DNA of 64,000 nt, from NCBI RefSeq assembly GCF_022288725.1, contig NZ_JAKNTA010000002.1, forward strand, positions 408,404 to 472,403, given 5' to 3'. The translations under genes and the position numbers were made by a program. The notes under the pieces are model-generated. The model saw nothing but the letters and a program-made list of their open reading frames with translations. It searched no databases and was not told where the DNA came from. Source of the DNA: Kitasatospora sp. A2-31. Its GTDB lineage: Bacteria; Actinomycetota; Actinomycetes; Streptomycetales; Streptomycetaceae. This document shows, one piece after another, positions 45,164 to 53,890 of the stretch. Numbering within the stretch: the first letter of the stretch is position 1; each line of letters starts with the position of its first letter.

Positions 45164-45574
45164 TCAGGCCTTGGCCTCCTGCTGGATCCGCACCATGTTC
45201 CCCGAGGGGTCGCGGAACGCGCAGTCGCGCGGCCCCCAGGCCTGGTCGATCGGCTCCTGGAGGACCTCGGCGCCGGAGGCACGGACCCGCTCGAAGGTCG
45301 CGTCGACGTCGTCGGTGCTGAAGACGGTCATCGGCAGGACGCCCTTGACGAGCAGCTCCTGGAGGGCGTCGCCGTCGGCCCGGGAGCGGCCGGCATGCGG
45401 CTCGGAGAGCACGATGTCGAGGTCGGGCTGGTCCGGGCTGCCGAGGGTGACCCAGCGGTGCTCGCCGGAGGAGACGTCGTTGCGGACGTCGAGGCCGAGC
45501 GCGTCGCGGTAGAAGGCGAGCGAGCCGTCCAGGTCGTTGACGGTGATGTGGCAGTAGTGCAGTGCGATGGTCAT
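45164..45574 (-). CDS. VOC-family (glyoxalase/bleomycin resistance) protein
   Basis: A 136-residue protein with the two beta-alpha-beta-beta-beta modules of the vicinal oxygen chelate fold: YCHITVNDLDGSLAFYRDAL and then LPMTVFSTDDVDATFERVRA. The ending RDCAFRDPSGNMVRIQQ is typical. Likely metal ligands are His in YCHITV and Glu/His further on. A TAACGT box (45582-45587) stands 7 nt before ATG 45574 and contains the stop codon of the AraC gene upstream, so it may have its own leaderless promoter besides readthrough. Substrate unknown. Confidence 0.85.
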   Translation of the reverse strand: MTIALHYCHITVNDLDGSLAFYRDALGLDVRNDVSSGEHRWVTLGSPDQPDLDIVLSEPHAGRSRADGDALQELLVKGVLPMTVFSTDDVDATFERVRASGAEVLQEPIDQAWGPRDCAFRDPSGNMVRIQQEAKA

Positions 45575-45584
45575 GCCGCCCACG

Positions 45585-46079
45585 TTAGGTCGCGGCCCCG
45601 GGGCCCGCTTCTCGAATCCTGCTCGGATCGCCCGGCCTCTTGCCCACCGGGAGCGCCCCGCTCCCGACGGGGCGTCCTGCCCGTGTGCGCGCCGGTCGGG
45701 TACGCACCTTGGCCACGCAGGCGGGCATCGCCGCGACGGCCAGGTGCTCCCGGGCGCGGTAGGCGCTCGGTGGCTCGCCGACGAGCTCGGTGAAGCGCGA
45801 GCTGAACGATCCGAGGGAGGTGCAGCCGACCGCCATGCACGCGTCGGTCACGCTCGTGCCCGAGCGCAGCAGTGCCATCGCCCGCTCGATCCGGCGGGTC
45901 ATGAGGTAGCCGTAGGGCGTCTCGCCGTAGGCCGCCCGGAACCGCCGCGAGAAGTGCGCCGGCGACATCAGCGCCCGGCGGGCCATCGTCGGCACGTCGA
46001 GCGGGCGTGCGAACTCCCGGTCGATCAAGTCCCGCGCGCGGCGCAGGTGCGCGAGGTCGGCGAGCTCCTCCGGGGTCAT
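45585..46079 (-). CDS. Short AraC-family transcriptional regulator
   Basis: A 164-residue protein made almost only of the AraC DNA-binding domain: RPLDVPTMARRALMSPAHFS and TDACMAVGCTSLGSFSSRFT are the two HTH units, followed by LVGEPPSAYR. There is no sensor domain. ATG 46079 has TAGCGT (46086-46091) 6 nt upstream and no Shine-Dalgarno. It is 10 nt upstream of a VOC gene on the same strand, a common pair, and probably controls it. Confidence 0.88.
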   Translation of the reverse strand: MTPEELADLAHLRRARDLIDREFARPLDVPTMARRALMSPAHFSRRFRAAYGETPYGYLMTRRIERAMALLRSGTSVTDACMAVGCTSLGSFSSRFTELVGEPPSAYRAREHLAVAAMPACVAKVRTRPARTRAGRPVGSGALPVGKRPGDPSRIREAGPGAAT

Positions 46080-46085
46080 GGTTCG

Positions 46086-46091
46086 ACGCTA
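46086..46091 (-). promoter_or_regulatory. TAGCGT -10 box, leaderless start of AraC gene
   Basis: On the minus strand TAGCGT ends 6 nt before the ATG at 46079, without a Shine-Dalgarno. Confidence 0.45.
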
Positions 46092-46161
46092 CCACCGGCC
46101 CCCGACACGGCCCCCACCTGCGGAAAGGGGCCGCACGCGGGGGCGGTGGGGAGCGGGGCGG

Positions 46162-46554
46162 TCACGCGCAGTGCAGGACGACCCGGGCGCAGTGGGCGTC
46201 GATCCGGGCGCCGCGCCGGCGCAGGCGGGCCTCCTGGCTCCCGGCGCGGACGGCGGCGGTCGCGATGGCCGTCGGGACGGTGGCGGCCCGGACGGCGAAG
46301 GTCTGGCTGCCGGTGGTCCCGTCGGTGGTCCTGGTCGGCATGGTGACCAGCCAGAGCGGCAGCACGGGTGCGTAGACGCCGTGGCCGGCGGCGGTACAGA
46401 CGGGGTCGGCGGGCGGTGCGTCCGGCATGGGCGCGCCGGCGGCCGCGAAGACGGCGGCCGGTGAGGCGGTGGCCGGGGCGGGCGCGGCGGCCGACGATAC
46501 GGCGGCGGGGGCCGGGTGCGCGTCGGTACGCGCGTAGCAGGGGTCGAGTGCCAT
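46162..46554 (-). CDS. Ala-rich hypothetical protein
   Basis: A 130-residue frame I cannot name. Low-complexity Ala/Pro sequence fills the first half (AAPAPATASPAAVFAAAGAP), then a more normal part follows (HGVYAPVLPLWLVTMPTRTT, GSQTFAVRAATVP). GGAG stands 8 nt before ATG 46554. It fills an otherwise empty region, but composition alone could produce such a frame here, so it is tentative. The 677-bp stretch from 46555 to 47231 shows no gene that I can support. Confidence 0.35.
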   Translation of the reverse strand: MALDPCYARTDAHPAPAAVSSAAAPAPATASPAAVFAAAGAPMPDAPPADPVCTAAGHGVYAPVLPLWLVTMPTRTTDGTTGSQTFAVRAATVPTAIATAAVRAGSQEARLRRRGARIDAHCARVVLHCA

Positions 46555-47218
46555 GGAGGCGGCTCCTGGTGCAACGGATCGGCCGGCCCGGTGGGGGGAC
46601 CGGGCCGTGCGGCCGGGCTGCCGGGGCCGCGGTCGCAGGCGCGCCAGTGGGGACGGCGGGCCTGCCCGGGCGCGGGCAGAGGCCTTGCTGGGTTCGGCCG
46701 TCGGAGGCGATCGGAGGGTCGCTCGTGCCGCTGCGGGCCGTCCGGCCCGTGGGTGGCGGGCCTGCTCCGGTGAGCCCCGGGCCGTTGGCCGGGGGCGACC
46801 GAAGTCTCTGCAGGGCACGATAACCCGATCCGACGGCCTGAGCCCGCAAGCCGCCACGGCGCGGACCATTCCGTGACCGCGTGCAGCAGGCACCTCACCG
46901 GGCGCGTTCGGCGGCGGCGCGGCGGCCGCCCCGGACGTCGGCCCGCAACCGCGCCGGAAGCTGCGAGGCTCCCGCCCGGGAGAACCGGGCAGGGGGGCCT
47001 CGCGCGGGCCGTGGCTCGGCGGCGGACGCTGCGCTCGCAGTCGCGGCAGCGCTCGGTCTGCGCCTCGACCGCATGGGCGGGGCGTCCGCCTTGCCGGCCT
47101 CGCGGTGGAGGCGCCCGTGGCGCAGCGCGGCGGCTGCTGGCGCGCCGCGCCCGCGTTCGGACCCCCCGCCCGCCCCGTCGACAGCGGACCATCTGCGCAC
47201 GTCGTCGGCGCGGACCTC

Positions 47219-47224
47219 TACGAT
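47219..47224 (+). promoter_or_regulatory. TACGAT -10 box, leaderless start of kinase gene
   Basis: TACGAT ends 7 nt before the ATG at 47232; the in-frame ATG at 47223 overlaps this box, so 47232 is the more likely start. Confidence 0.45.
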
Positions 47225-47231
47225 GTCCGCC

Positions 47232-49127
47232 ATGAACCCTGGGGGGCCGCAGCCGCGGCTGATCGACGGCCGCTTCGAACTGCTGGAACGCCTCGGCGGC
47301 GGCGGCATGGGCCTGGTCTGGCGCGCCCGCGACAACGCCCTGTACCGCGAGGTCGCGCTGAAGGAGGTGCGGCCGCCGGACCCGGCGATGGCCGCCGCCG
47401 ACCCGGACGGCGCCAACGAGCTCCGCGAACGCGTGCTGCGCGAGGCCCGCGCGCTCGCCCGGCTCCAGCACCCGAACGTCGCCGTCATCCACCACATCGT
47501 CGACACGCCCGAGCACCCGCACCCCTGGCTGGTCATGGAACTGGTCAGCGGCGGCAGCCTCGCCGACCGGATCGCCCGCGGCCCGCTCACCGTCCCCGAG
47601 GCGGCCCGGATCGGCCGGGGCGTCCTGGCCGCGCTGCGCGCCGCCCACGCCGCCGGCATCCAGCACCGCGACGTCAAGCCGGGCAACGTCCTGCTCCGGC
47701 CCGACGGCACCCCGGTCCTCACCGACTTCGGCATCGCCGCCATGCAGGACGCCACCGCCCTCACCGCGACCGGCGCGCTGATCGGCTCGCCCGAGTACAT
47801 CGCCCCCGAGCGCATCCGCGGCGAGGAGGGCAACCCGTCCTCCGACCTGTGGTCGCTCGGCATGATGCTGTACGTGGCCGTCGAGGGCCACCACCCGCTG
47901 CGCCGCGCCACCACCCTGGCGACCCTGGCGGCCGTCCTGGACGAGCCGCTGCCGCCGCCCAGCCGTTCGGGCGGGCTCGGCCCGGTCCTGGCCGCCGTCC
48001 TGGCCCGAGACCCCAAGCTGCGCCCGGACGCCGACCAGCTCGACCGGGCGCTCGCCGCCGCCGAGCAGGGTGCGGCCCCGGGCACCCCGGCAGGCCAGGC
48101 CGGCCCGGCCTGGGCGCCGACCTTCCTGGACACCCCGCGCCCGGGCGGCGCCGTGTCCGCCGCGCCCGGCGTCTTCGGCCCCCCGCCCGGCGACGTGCCC
48201 GCCCACGCTGCGCCGCCCGGCGGCGTGCCGTCCGGGTCGTGGCCGGCGCAGGGCCCGGCCGACCCGACCGGCTCGACGTACCCGAGCGGCTCGACGTACC
48301 CGACCGGGCCGGTGCCCCCGACCGGCTCGACGTACCCGATCGGCTCGGTCGGCCCCGTCGACGCGATGGGCCCCACCCGCGCCACCGATCCCGCGGCCGC
48401 ACCCGGGCCGGCGAAGCGCGGGCGCACCGTCGCCGCGGTAGCCCTCGGGGTCGCCACCGTGGCGGTGGCGGGCGTCCTCGTCTGGTCGCTGAATCCGGAC
48501 GGCGCCAAGGGCAAGGACGCCAAGGCCGCCGGCGGCCCGGCCGCTTCGAGCTCCGCAGCGGGCGCGGGCGGGACCACCACGCCGGGCGGGTCGGCCGACA
48601 CCGCCGCCCCCTCGGCCGGTCCCGCCACCCCGGCTCCGGCCAAGTCGTCCTCGGGCGGCTCGGGAGGCGGCGCCACCACCCCGGCCCCGGCGGACCTCCT
48701 CACCCCCGACGGTGTCCGTGCGGTGGTCGCCGCGGTGACCGCCGCGGCCGGCAAGTCGACCGTCAAGGACCTCACCGTCTACCCGGGCTACGCGATGGCC
48801 GAGGTGCCGACCGCGGACCCGCGCGCCTACGAGTGGTACGACTACCGGGACGGCAAGGCCACCCGCCGCACCCCGGGCGGCCCGATGCTCTCGAGCAAGA
48901 CCGCCGACCTCACGCAGTACGACTGGAGCGTCATCCCCGCGCTGCTGAAGAAGGCCGAGGAGACCCTCAACGTCCCCAGCCCGACCAGCAGGTATCTGAT
49001 CATCGGGCCGGACATCTCCGACGGGACTCCGACCATCCGCGTCTACCTCTCCAGCGCCAACAGCATCTCCGGCTACCTCTCGGCCGACGTCACCGGCAAG
49101 GTCAAGCGGACGTACCCCGCCCAGTGA
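47232..49127 (+). CDS. Receptor-type Ser/Thr protein kinase without PASTA repeats
   Basis: A 631-residue Hanks-type kinase. The kinase domain is residues ~12-275: RLGGGGMGLVWRARD, VALKEV, HRDVKPGNVLL, LTDFGIA, SPEYIAPERI. A Pro/Gly/Ser/Thr linker with TGSTYP repeats runs to ~395, a membrane helix TVAAVALGVATVAVAGVLVW at ~397-416, and then an outside region with a low-complexity stalk and a small folded domain (from about DLLTPDGVRAVVAAVTAAAG to the end). The outside domain lacks PASTA repeats and holds YPGYAMAEVP and WYDYRDGKATRR; its ligand is unknown. The 3' end overlaps the convergent MocR gene by 26 bp. Confidence 0.92.
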   Translation: MNPGGPQPRLIDGRFELLERLGGGGMGLVWRARDNALYREVALKEVRPPDPAMAAADPDGANELRERVLREARALARLQHPNVAVIHHIVDTPEHPHPWLVMELVSGGSLADRIARGPLTVPEAARIGRGVLAALRAAHAAGIQHRDVKPGNVLLRPDGTPVLTDFGIAAMQDATALTATGALIGSPEYIAPERIRGEEGNPSSDLWSLGMMLYVAVEGHHPLRRATTLATLAAVLDEPLPPPSRSGGLGPVLAAVLARDPKLRPDADQLDRALAAAEQGAAPGTPAGQAGPAWAPTFLDTPRPGGAVSAAPGVFGPPPGDVPAHAAPPGGVPSGSWPAQGPADPTGSTYPSGSTYPTGPVPPTGSTYPIGSVGPVDAMGPTRATDPAAAPGPAKRGRTVAAVALGVATVAVAGVLVWSLNPDGAKGKDAKAAGGPAASSSAAGAGGTTTPGGSADTAAPSAGPATPAPAKSSSGGSGGGATTPAPADLLTPDGVRAVVAAVTAAAGKSTVKDLTVYPGYAMAEVPTADPRAYEWYDYRDGKATRRTPGGPMLSSKTADLTQYDWSVIPALLKKAEETLNVPSPTSRYLIIGPDISDGTPTIRVYLSSANSISGYLSADVTGKVKRTYPAQ

Positions 49128-50601
49128 GGCCGGGCCCGGTCCGTGGATCAGGCCCGGTCCCGCGGCTCGACTCCGGCCGCGCAGTGCTGGTCGGGGGGTG
49201 GTCCGGGGCGGCGGCCGCCAGCACCGTGCAGAGGGCGTCGAGCGCGGGCGGGTAGCCGCGGTCGGACGGCGCGGCGAAGCCGACCAGCAGGCCCTGCGGA
49301 CGACCCGCCGGCTCGTGGTGGAGCTCGGTGAGCCCGCGCAGGGCGAGGCCCCGGTCGGTGCAGGCGGCCAGCAGCACCTCCTCACCGGGTCCGTCGGACG
49401 GGAGCGTGACCAGGGTGTGCAGGCCGGCCGGGACGCCGTGGGCGGTGTGGCCGGGCAGGGCGGCGACCCGCTCGAGGAGGAGTTCGCGGCGCCGCCGGTA
49501 GCGCAGGCGGGCGGCGCGGACGTGGCGGTCGTAGGCATGGGTGGTGATCAGCTCGGCGAGGACGAGCTGGCCCAGCGTCTCGGTGTACAGATCGGCCTGC
49601 CGCTTGGCCTCGACCACCGCGCCCACCAGCCGGGGCGGGAGCACCAGCCAGGCCAGTCGCAGGGCCGGGCCGAGGGTCTTCGAGGCGGTTCCGCAGTGGA
49701 CCACCCGGTCGGGGGCGATGCCCTGGACGGCTCCGACGGGCCGGCGGTCGTAGCGGAACTCCCCGTCGTAGTCGTCCTCGACGATCAGGCCGCCGGTGGC
49801 GCGCGCCCACGCGCAGACGGCCTGACGGCGGCGCGCGCCGAGCGGCACACCCGTCGGGTACTGGTGGGCGGGGGTGAGGACCGCGGCGTCCGTCTCCCGG
49901 GTGAGTGCGTCCGTGCGTGCGCCGTCGGCGTCGACCGGCAGGGGGAGGACGGTGAGACCGGTGCGCCGGACGACGTCCCGGTAGGAGTTGTGCCCCGGGT
50001 CCTCCATGGCCACGGTGCGGGCGCCGGCGGCGGCCAGGACGGAGCCGAGCAGGCCGAGGCCCTGGTAGTAGCCGGAGGTGATCACGATGCGGTCCGGGGC
50101 GGTGATCACACCGCGGGTGCGGCCCAGATAGTCGGCCAGGGCCGTGCGCAGCTCGATCCGGCCCTGGGGGTCGCCGGCCGCGAGGATGTCGGGGCGGGCG
50201 CGGGGGAGGACCCGTCGGGTGGCGGCGAGCCAGGCCCGGGTGGGGAAGGCGCTGACGTCCGGGTGCCCGGGGCGGAGGTCGTGCCGTGGCCCCGCCGGTG
50301 CGGGGGAGGGGCGGCCGGCCGCCTCGGGCGGCTGCGGCAGTGCGGCCACCCTGGTGGCCGCGCCGGGCCGGGTGACCAGGTGGCCCTCCTCGGCCAGCTG
50401 GTCGTAGGCGGCGGTCACGGTGCCCCGGGAGAGCCCGAGCTCCCGGGCCAGTCCGCGGGTGGAGGGCAGGGGCGCGCCGGGGGCGAGGCGCCCCTGTCGG
50501 ATGGCCGTCCGCAGGGCCGACTCCAGCCCGGCGCGCCGCCCCTTCGCCGCGTCGAGGGCGAGAAGCAGGTCGAGACGGGAGCTGGACCAGGAATTCGGCA
50601 T
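49102..50601 (-). CDS. MocR/PdxR-family regulator (GntR HTH plus aminotransferase-like domain)
   Basis: A 499-residue fusion. The N-terminal winged helix is GntR type: LAPGAPLPSTRGLARELGLS and RGTVTAAYDQLAEEGHLVTR. The rest is a fold-type I PLP domain with YPTGVPLGARRRQAVCAWA, IVEDDYDGEFRYDRRPVGAV and HCGTASKTLGPALRLAW, whose lysine binds PLP. MocR proteins sense PLP or amino acids and bind direct repeats near their own promoter. It is divergent from a phosphoesterase gene, and iterated 16-bp repeats lie between them. ATG 50601. Confidence 0.9.
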   Translation of the reverse strand: MPNSWSSSRLDLLLALDAAKGRRAGLESALRTAIRQGRLAPGAPLPSTRGLARELGLSRGTVTAAYDQLAEEGHLVTRPGAATRVAALPQPPEAAGRPSPAPAGPRHDLRPGHPDVSAFPTRAWLAATRRVLPRARPDILAAGDPQGRIELRTALADYLGRTRGVITAPDRIVITSGYYQGLGLLGSVLAAAGARTVAMEDPGHNSYRDVVRRTGLTVLPLPVDADGARTDALTRETDAAVLTPAHQYPTGVPLGARRRQAVCAWARATGGLIVEDDYDGEFRYDRRPVGAVQGIAPDRVVHCGTASKTLGPALRLAWLVLPPRLVGAVVEAKRQADLYTETLGQLVLAELITTHAYDRHVRAARLRYRRRRELLLERVAALPGHTAHGVPAGLHTLVTLPSDGPGEEVLLAACTDRGLALRGLTELHHEPAGRPQGLLVGFAAPSDRGYPPALDALCTVLAAAAPDHPPTSTARPESSRGTGPDPRTGPGLTGRGTSA

Positions 50602-50660
50602 GGAACTGGATCTTATGCCTGGTCCGGCCGCCTTCTAGGGTCGCTTCGAGGACGGACGGG

Positions 50661-50740
50661 TCCGAGCACGAGCCGCTCCGAGCACGAGCCGCTCCGAGCA
50701 CGAGCTGCTCCGGGCACGGGTGGATCCGAGCGCCGACCGG
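50661..50740. repeat. 16-bp direct repeats between MocR and phosphoesterase genes
   Basis: TCCGAGCACGAGCCGC occurs at 50661 and 50677 exactly, at 50693 with one change, and in degraded form at 50709 and 50725. The period is 16 bp, about one and a half helical turns. It fills the divergent promoter region and is a candidate binding array for the MocR protein. Confidence 0.7.
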
Positions 50741-50773
50741 TACGAGCCGGACCGAGACGAAGGGACTTCCGCG

Positions 50774-51556
50774 GTGATCGTCATCGCCCATCTCAGCGAC
50801 ATCCACATCGACGGCGGGCAGCGCAGTGCGGACCGCGCCCGGGCGGTGATGGACCACCTCGAAGCCCTCCCCTACGACTTGGACGCCGTCCTGGTCACCG
50901 GGGACATCGCCGATCACGGCCTCCCCGCCGAGTACGAGCGGGCGCGTGCGGTGCTGACCTCCCGCCACCCGGTTCTGGTCTGCCCCGGCAACCACGACGA
51001 GCGCGCCGCCTTCCGCCGGCACCTGCTCGGCGAGCACGAGTCCGGGGAAGCGGGGGCGCCGATCAACCGGGTGCACCGCGGGGACGGCTTCGTCCTCGCC
51101 CTGTGCGACTCCTCCGTGCCCGGCAGGGACGAGGGGTTCCTCGCGGACGAGACGCTGGCCTGGCTGGAGGGGACCCTGGACGACACCCCCGGCGACGTGC
51201 CCGTGCTGGTCGCCTTCCACCACCCGCCGGCCCTGCTGCACCAGCCGTTCATCGACGGCCTCCGGCAGTTCGGCGCGGAGCGACTCGCGGCGCTCGCGGA
51301 CCGGCACCCCCGCATCACGGCCTTCCTGTGCGGGCACGCCCACACTCCGGCGGCGACCACCTTCGCCGGTCGGCCGCTGCTGGTGGCACCGGGCGTGGTC
51401 TCCACCCTCCGGCTGCCCTGGGAGCACCGCGCCCACCCCGAGGACCACGTCCACCTCGACCAGCCGCCCGCGCTCGCCTTCCACGTCCTCGACGACGAGG
51501 GCCGGCTGACCACCCACTACCGCTGTGCCGTCACGGACGGCCCGGCCCGGGGCTGA
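50774..51556 (+). CDS. Calcineurin-like metallophosphoesterase
   Basis: A 260-residue enzyme. Metal-binding motifs appear in the usual order: HLSDIHID, LVTGDIADHG, CPGNHDERA, FHHPP and FLCGHAHTP. The nearest known relatives are cyclic nucleotide phosphodiesterases of the CpdA/Rv0805 class, but the substrate cannot be decided. GTG 50774 follows AAGGGA; the in-frame extension to 50720 is encoded in the 16-bp repeat zone and is unlikely to be translated. Confidence 0.88.
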   Translation: MIVIAHLSDIHIDGGQRSADRARAVMDHLEALPYDLDAVLVTGDIADHGLPAEYERARAVLTSRHPVLVCPGNHDERAAFRRHLLGEHESGEAGAPINRVHRGDGFVLALCDSSVPGRDEGFLADETLAWLEGTLDDTPGDVPVLVAFHHPPALLHQPFIDGLRQFGAERLAALADRHPRITAFLCGHAHTPAATTFAGRPLLVAPGVVSTLRLPWEHRAHPEDHVHLDQPPALAFHVLDDEGRLTTHYRCAVTDGPARG

Positions 51557-51593
51557 CGGCCCGCCGGCTCACCGGGCGACACCCGTGCCGCGA

Positions 51594-51632
51594 GCCCGGT
51601 GTCCGAGGGCGGTTCGCCCCCGGACACCGGGC
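51594..51632. terminator. Bidirectional hairpin terminator
   Basis: GCCCGGTGTCCG (51594-51605) pairs with CGGACACCGGGC (51621-51632); inside, GGGCG and CGCCC extend pairing around a GTT loop. It stands between the convergent phosphoesterase and SulP genes. Confidence 0.75.
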
Positions 51633-51639
51633 CGGGCGC

Positions 51640-53166
51640 TCACACGCCGGCCGGCACCCGGACCACGCCGGCCTCGCCGAGCCGGTTGTGCCGCTCCTCC
51701 CAGGACCCCAGCGCGCTCCGGCAGGCGTGGTCGAGGTGGCGCAGCCCGGTCAGGTCGAGGTGGACGATCCGGTCGGTCGGCAGCCGCTCCAGCGCGTCCA
51801 GGAGCCGGGGCAGCCGCAGGAAGGTGGCGTTGCCGGCCAGGGTGACCACGACCGTCCCGTCGGCGCGCTCGTCGACGCCGACGTGCAGGTGCGAGGTGTC
51901 CCATGCGCTCTTCAGTACCGACAGCAGCAGACCGAGCAGCACCCCTTCGAAGAGGTTGGTCGCCACGACGGCGAGCGCCGTGACCATGAGGATCAGCGCC
52001 TCCCCGCGGTGGGCCCGCCAGAGTGGCACGAGGGCCTTGACCGGCACCAGCTTGGCGCCCGCGTGCACCAGGACGCCGGCCAGCGCGGCGAGCGGTATGA
52101 CCGAGAGCGCGGCGGGGAGGAGCGCGGCGAACAGCAGCAGCCAGAGTCCGTGCAGCACGCGCGAGGCCTTGGTCCGCGCCCCGGCCTGGACGTTGGCCGC
52201 GCTGCGGACGATGACGGCGGTCATCGGCAGCGCGCCGAGGACGCCGCAGACGGTGTTGCCGACGCCCTGGGCGACCAGTTCCCTGTTGTAGTGCGTGCGG
52301 GGGCCGTCGTGCAGCCGGTCCACCGCCGCGGCGCTGAACAGGCTCTCGGCGGAGGCGATCAGGGCGAAGGCGACGATCGTCCCGAGGACGCCCAGGCTGC
52401 CGAGCGCCGCGAGTTCGGAGCCGCCCGGGAGGCTGATCACCCCGGCCAGGCCGGCGACCTGGACCTTGGCCACGGAGAGGTCGCACAGGGCGGTGACCGC
52501 GGTCGCCGCGGCGACCGCGGCCAGCGGCGCGGGCACCGGCCGGACGCGTGCCGGCAGCCGGGGCCAGAGCACCAGGACGGCGACGGTGCCGGTGCCGATC
52601 GCGGCGGCGGTGAGCCCCTGCGGCGAGGCCGCGGTGTCCAGGAGCAGGCGCGGCAGGCCGGCGAGCTTGCCCGGGCCGTCCTTGGGTGCCTTGGCGTCGG
52701 CCATCGCGTAGAGCTGGCCGGCTATCAGGACGAGACCGATCCCGGCCAGCATGCCCTGGACGACCGAGACGGAGATGGCGCGGAACAGGCGGCCCAGCCG
52801 CAGTGCGCCCATCGCGATCTGGATCAGCCCGGCGGCGGCGGTGATGACGCCGAGGGCGGCCAGGCCGTGTTCCTGGACGGCGGCGAACACCAGGACGGTC
52901 AGCCCGGCGGCCGGCCCGGAGACCTGGAGGCTGCTGCCCGGCATCAGGCCGGTGAGCAGTCCGCCCACGATGCCGGTGACCAGGCCGAGTTCGGCCGGGA
53001 CGCCGGAGGCGACGGCGACGCCGACGCAGAGCGGCAGCGCGACCAGGAAGACGACGAGGGAGGCGGCGAGGTCGGTCCGCAGGGCGGAGAGCCCGGGCGG
53101 GCGGGAGCTGCCGGGCGGGCCGGGCGAGCGGTCGGCGGTGAGCCGGAGGGCAGGACGGTGAAGCAT
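51640..53166 (-). CDS. SulP-family anion (probably bicarbonate) transporter
   Basis: A 508-residue transporter. Ten or more hydrophobic helices lead to a C-terminal STAS-like domain (VDERADGTVVVTLAGNATFL, DRIVHLDLTGLRHLDHACRS). Helix 1 signature is LRTDLAASLVVFLVALPLCV and ASGVPAELGLVTGIVGGLL follows. SulP proteins move sulfate, bicarbonate or other anions. The carbonic anhydrase gene 121 bp upstream on the same strand points to bicarbonate; fused SulP-carbonic anhydrase proteins are known in mycobacteria. Confidence 0.9.
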   Translation of the reverse strand: MLHRPALRLTADRSPGPPGSSRPPGLSALRTDLAASLVVFLVALPLCVGVAVASGVPAELGLVTGIVGGLLTGLMPGSSLQVSGPAAGLTVLVFAAVQEHGLAALGVITAAAGLIQIAMGALRLGRLFRAISVSVVQGMLAGIGLVLIAGQLYAMADAKAPKDGPGKLAGLPRLLLDTAASPQGLTAAAIGTGTVAVLVLWPRLPARVRPVPAPLAAVAAATAVTALCDLSVAKVQVAGLAGVISLPGGSELAALGSLGVLGTIVAFALIASAESLFSAAAVDRLHDGPRTHYNRELVAQGVGNTVCGVLGALPMTAVIVRSAANVQAGARTKASRVLHGLWLLLFAALLPAALSVIPLAALAGVLVHAGAKLVPVKALVPLWRAHRGEALILMVTALAVVATNLFEGVLLGLLLSVLKSAWDTSHLHVGVDERADGTVVVTLAGNATFLRLPRLLDALERLPTDRIVHLDLTGLRHLDHACRSALGSWEERHNRLGEAGVVRVPAGV

Positions 53167-53287
53167 CGGGTCCTCGGTCGGGTGACGGAGCTGGCGGACG
53201 GTCGGGTGGCGGAGCCGGCGGGCGGCCGACGGGCCCGCCCGGGGCGGAGCAGGAACACCCCGCTCCGAGCGGCAGGAGGGTGCCCGC

Positions 53288-53890
53288 TCAGAGCGGGAGG
53301 AAGAGGCCGGCGTCGGCCCGGTGCGCCAGCACCAGCCCCGTGTGGATCTCGTAGAACCAGCCGTGGAGCCTGACCCGGCCGTCGATCAGCCGCCGGGCGA
53401 TGCCGGGGTAGCCGCGCAGCCGTTCCAGCTGCGCCAGTACGTGCCGCTGCACCGGCCCGGCGACGGTCGGGTCGAAGACGTCGGCCTCGTCGGTGCGGAG
53501 CTCGCCGGGGTCCGCGTGGCGCAGCCAGGCGCGGACGGCGGGTGCGGTGCTGAGGTCGTCCCCGCGGACGACGGCCCCGACGGCCCCGCAGTGCGAGTGG
53601 CCGCAGACGACGATGTCGCGCACCCCGAGGACGTCGACGGCGTACTCGATCGTGGCGGTCTCGCCGGAGGCGGCGTCCGCGTGGTACGCCGGGACGATGT
53701 TGCCGGCGGTGCGCAGTTCGAAGAGATCGCCGGGGTCGGCCCCGGTGATCAGGCTGGGCACCACCCGGGAGTCCGAGCAGGTGATGAAGAGCGCCTGCGG
53801 CGACTGGCCGGCGGCGAGGCCGGTGAGCTCGCGTCCGGCGAGGCCGGCGCGCTGCGGGAAGGCGCGGGCGCGGTCGATCAACGGTTCCAT
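53288..53890 (-). CDS. Beta-class carbonic anhydrase
   Basis: A 200-residue enzyme with the zinc ligands in ITCSDSRVVPS and VCGHSHCGAVG (Cys, Asp/Arg dyad, His, Cys). ELRTAGNIVPAYHADA is the substrate-adjacent region. It interconverts CO2 and bicarbonate and would feed or drain the SulP transporter encoded next. GGAGG lies 10 nt before ATG 53890. Confidence 0.93.
   Translation of the reverse strand: MEPLIDRARAFPQRAGLAGRELTGLAAGQSPQALFITCSDSRVVPSLITGADPGDLFELRTAGNIVPAYHADAASGETATIEYAVDVLGVRDIVVCGHSHCGAVGAVVRGDDLSTAPAVRAWLRHADPGELRTDEADVFDPTVAGPVQRHVLAQLERLRGYPGIARRLIDGRVRLHGWFYEIHTGLVLAHRADAGLFLPL

Noticed and set aside
46873..47235. Arg-rich plus-strand frame before the receptor kinase
   Set aside because: Composition is Arg/Pro noise and the kinase promoter lies inside it.
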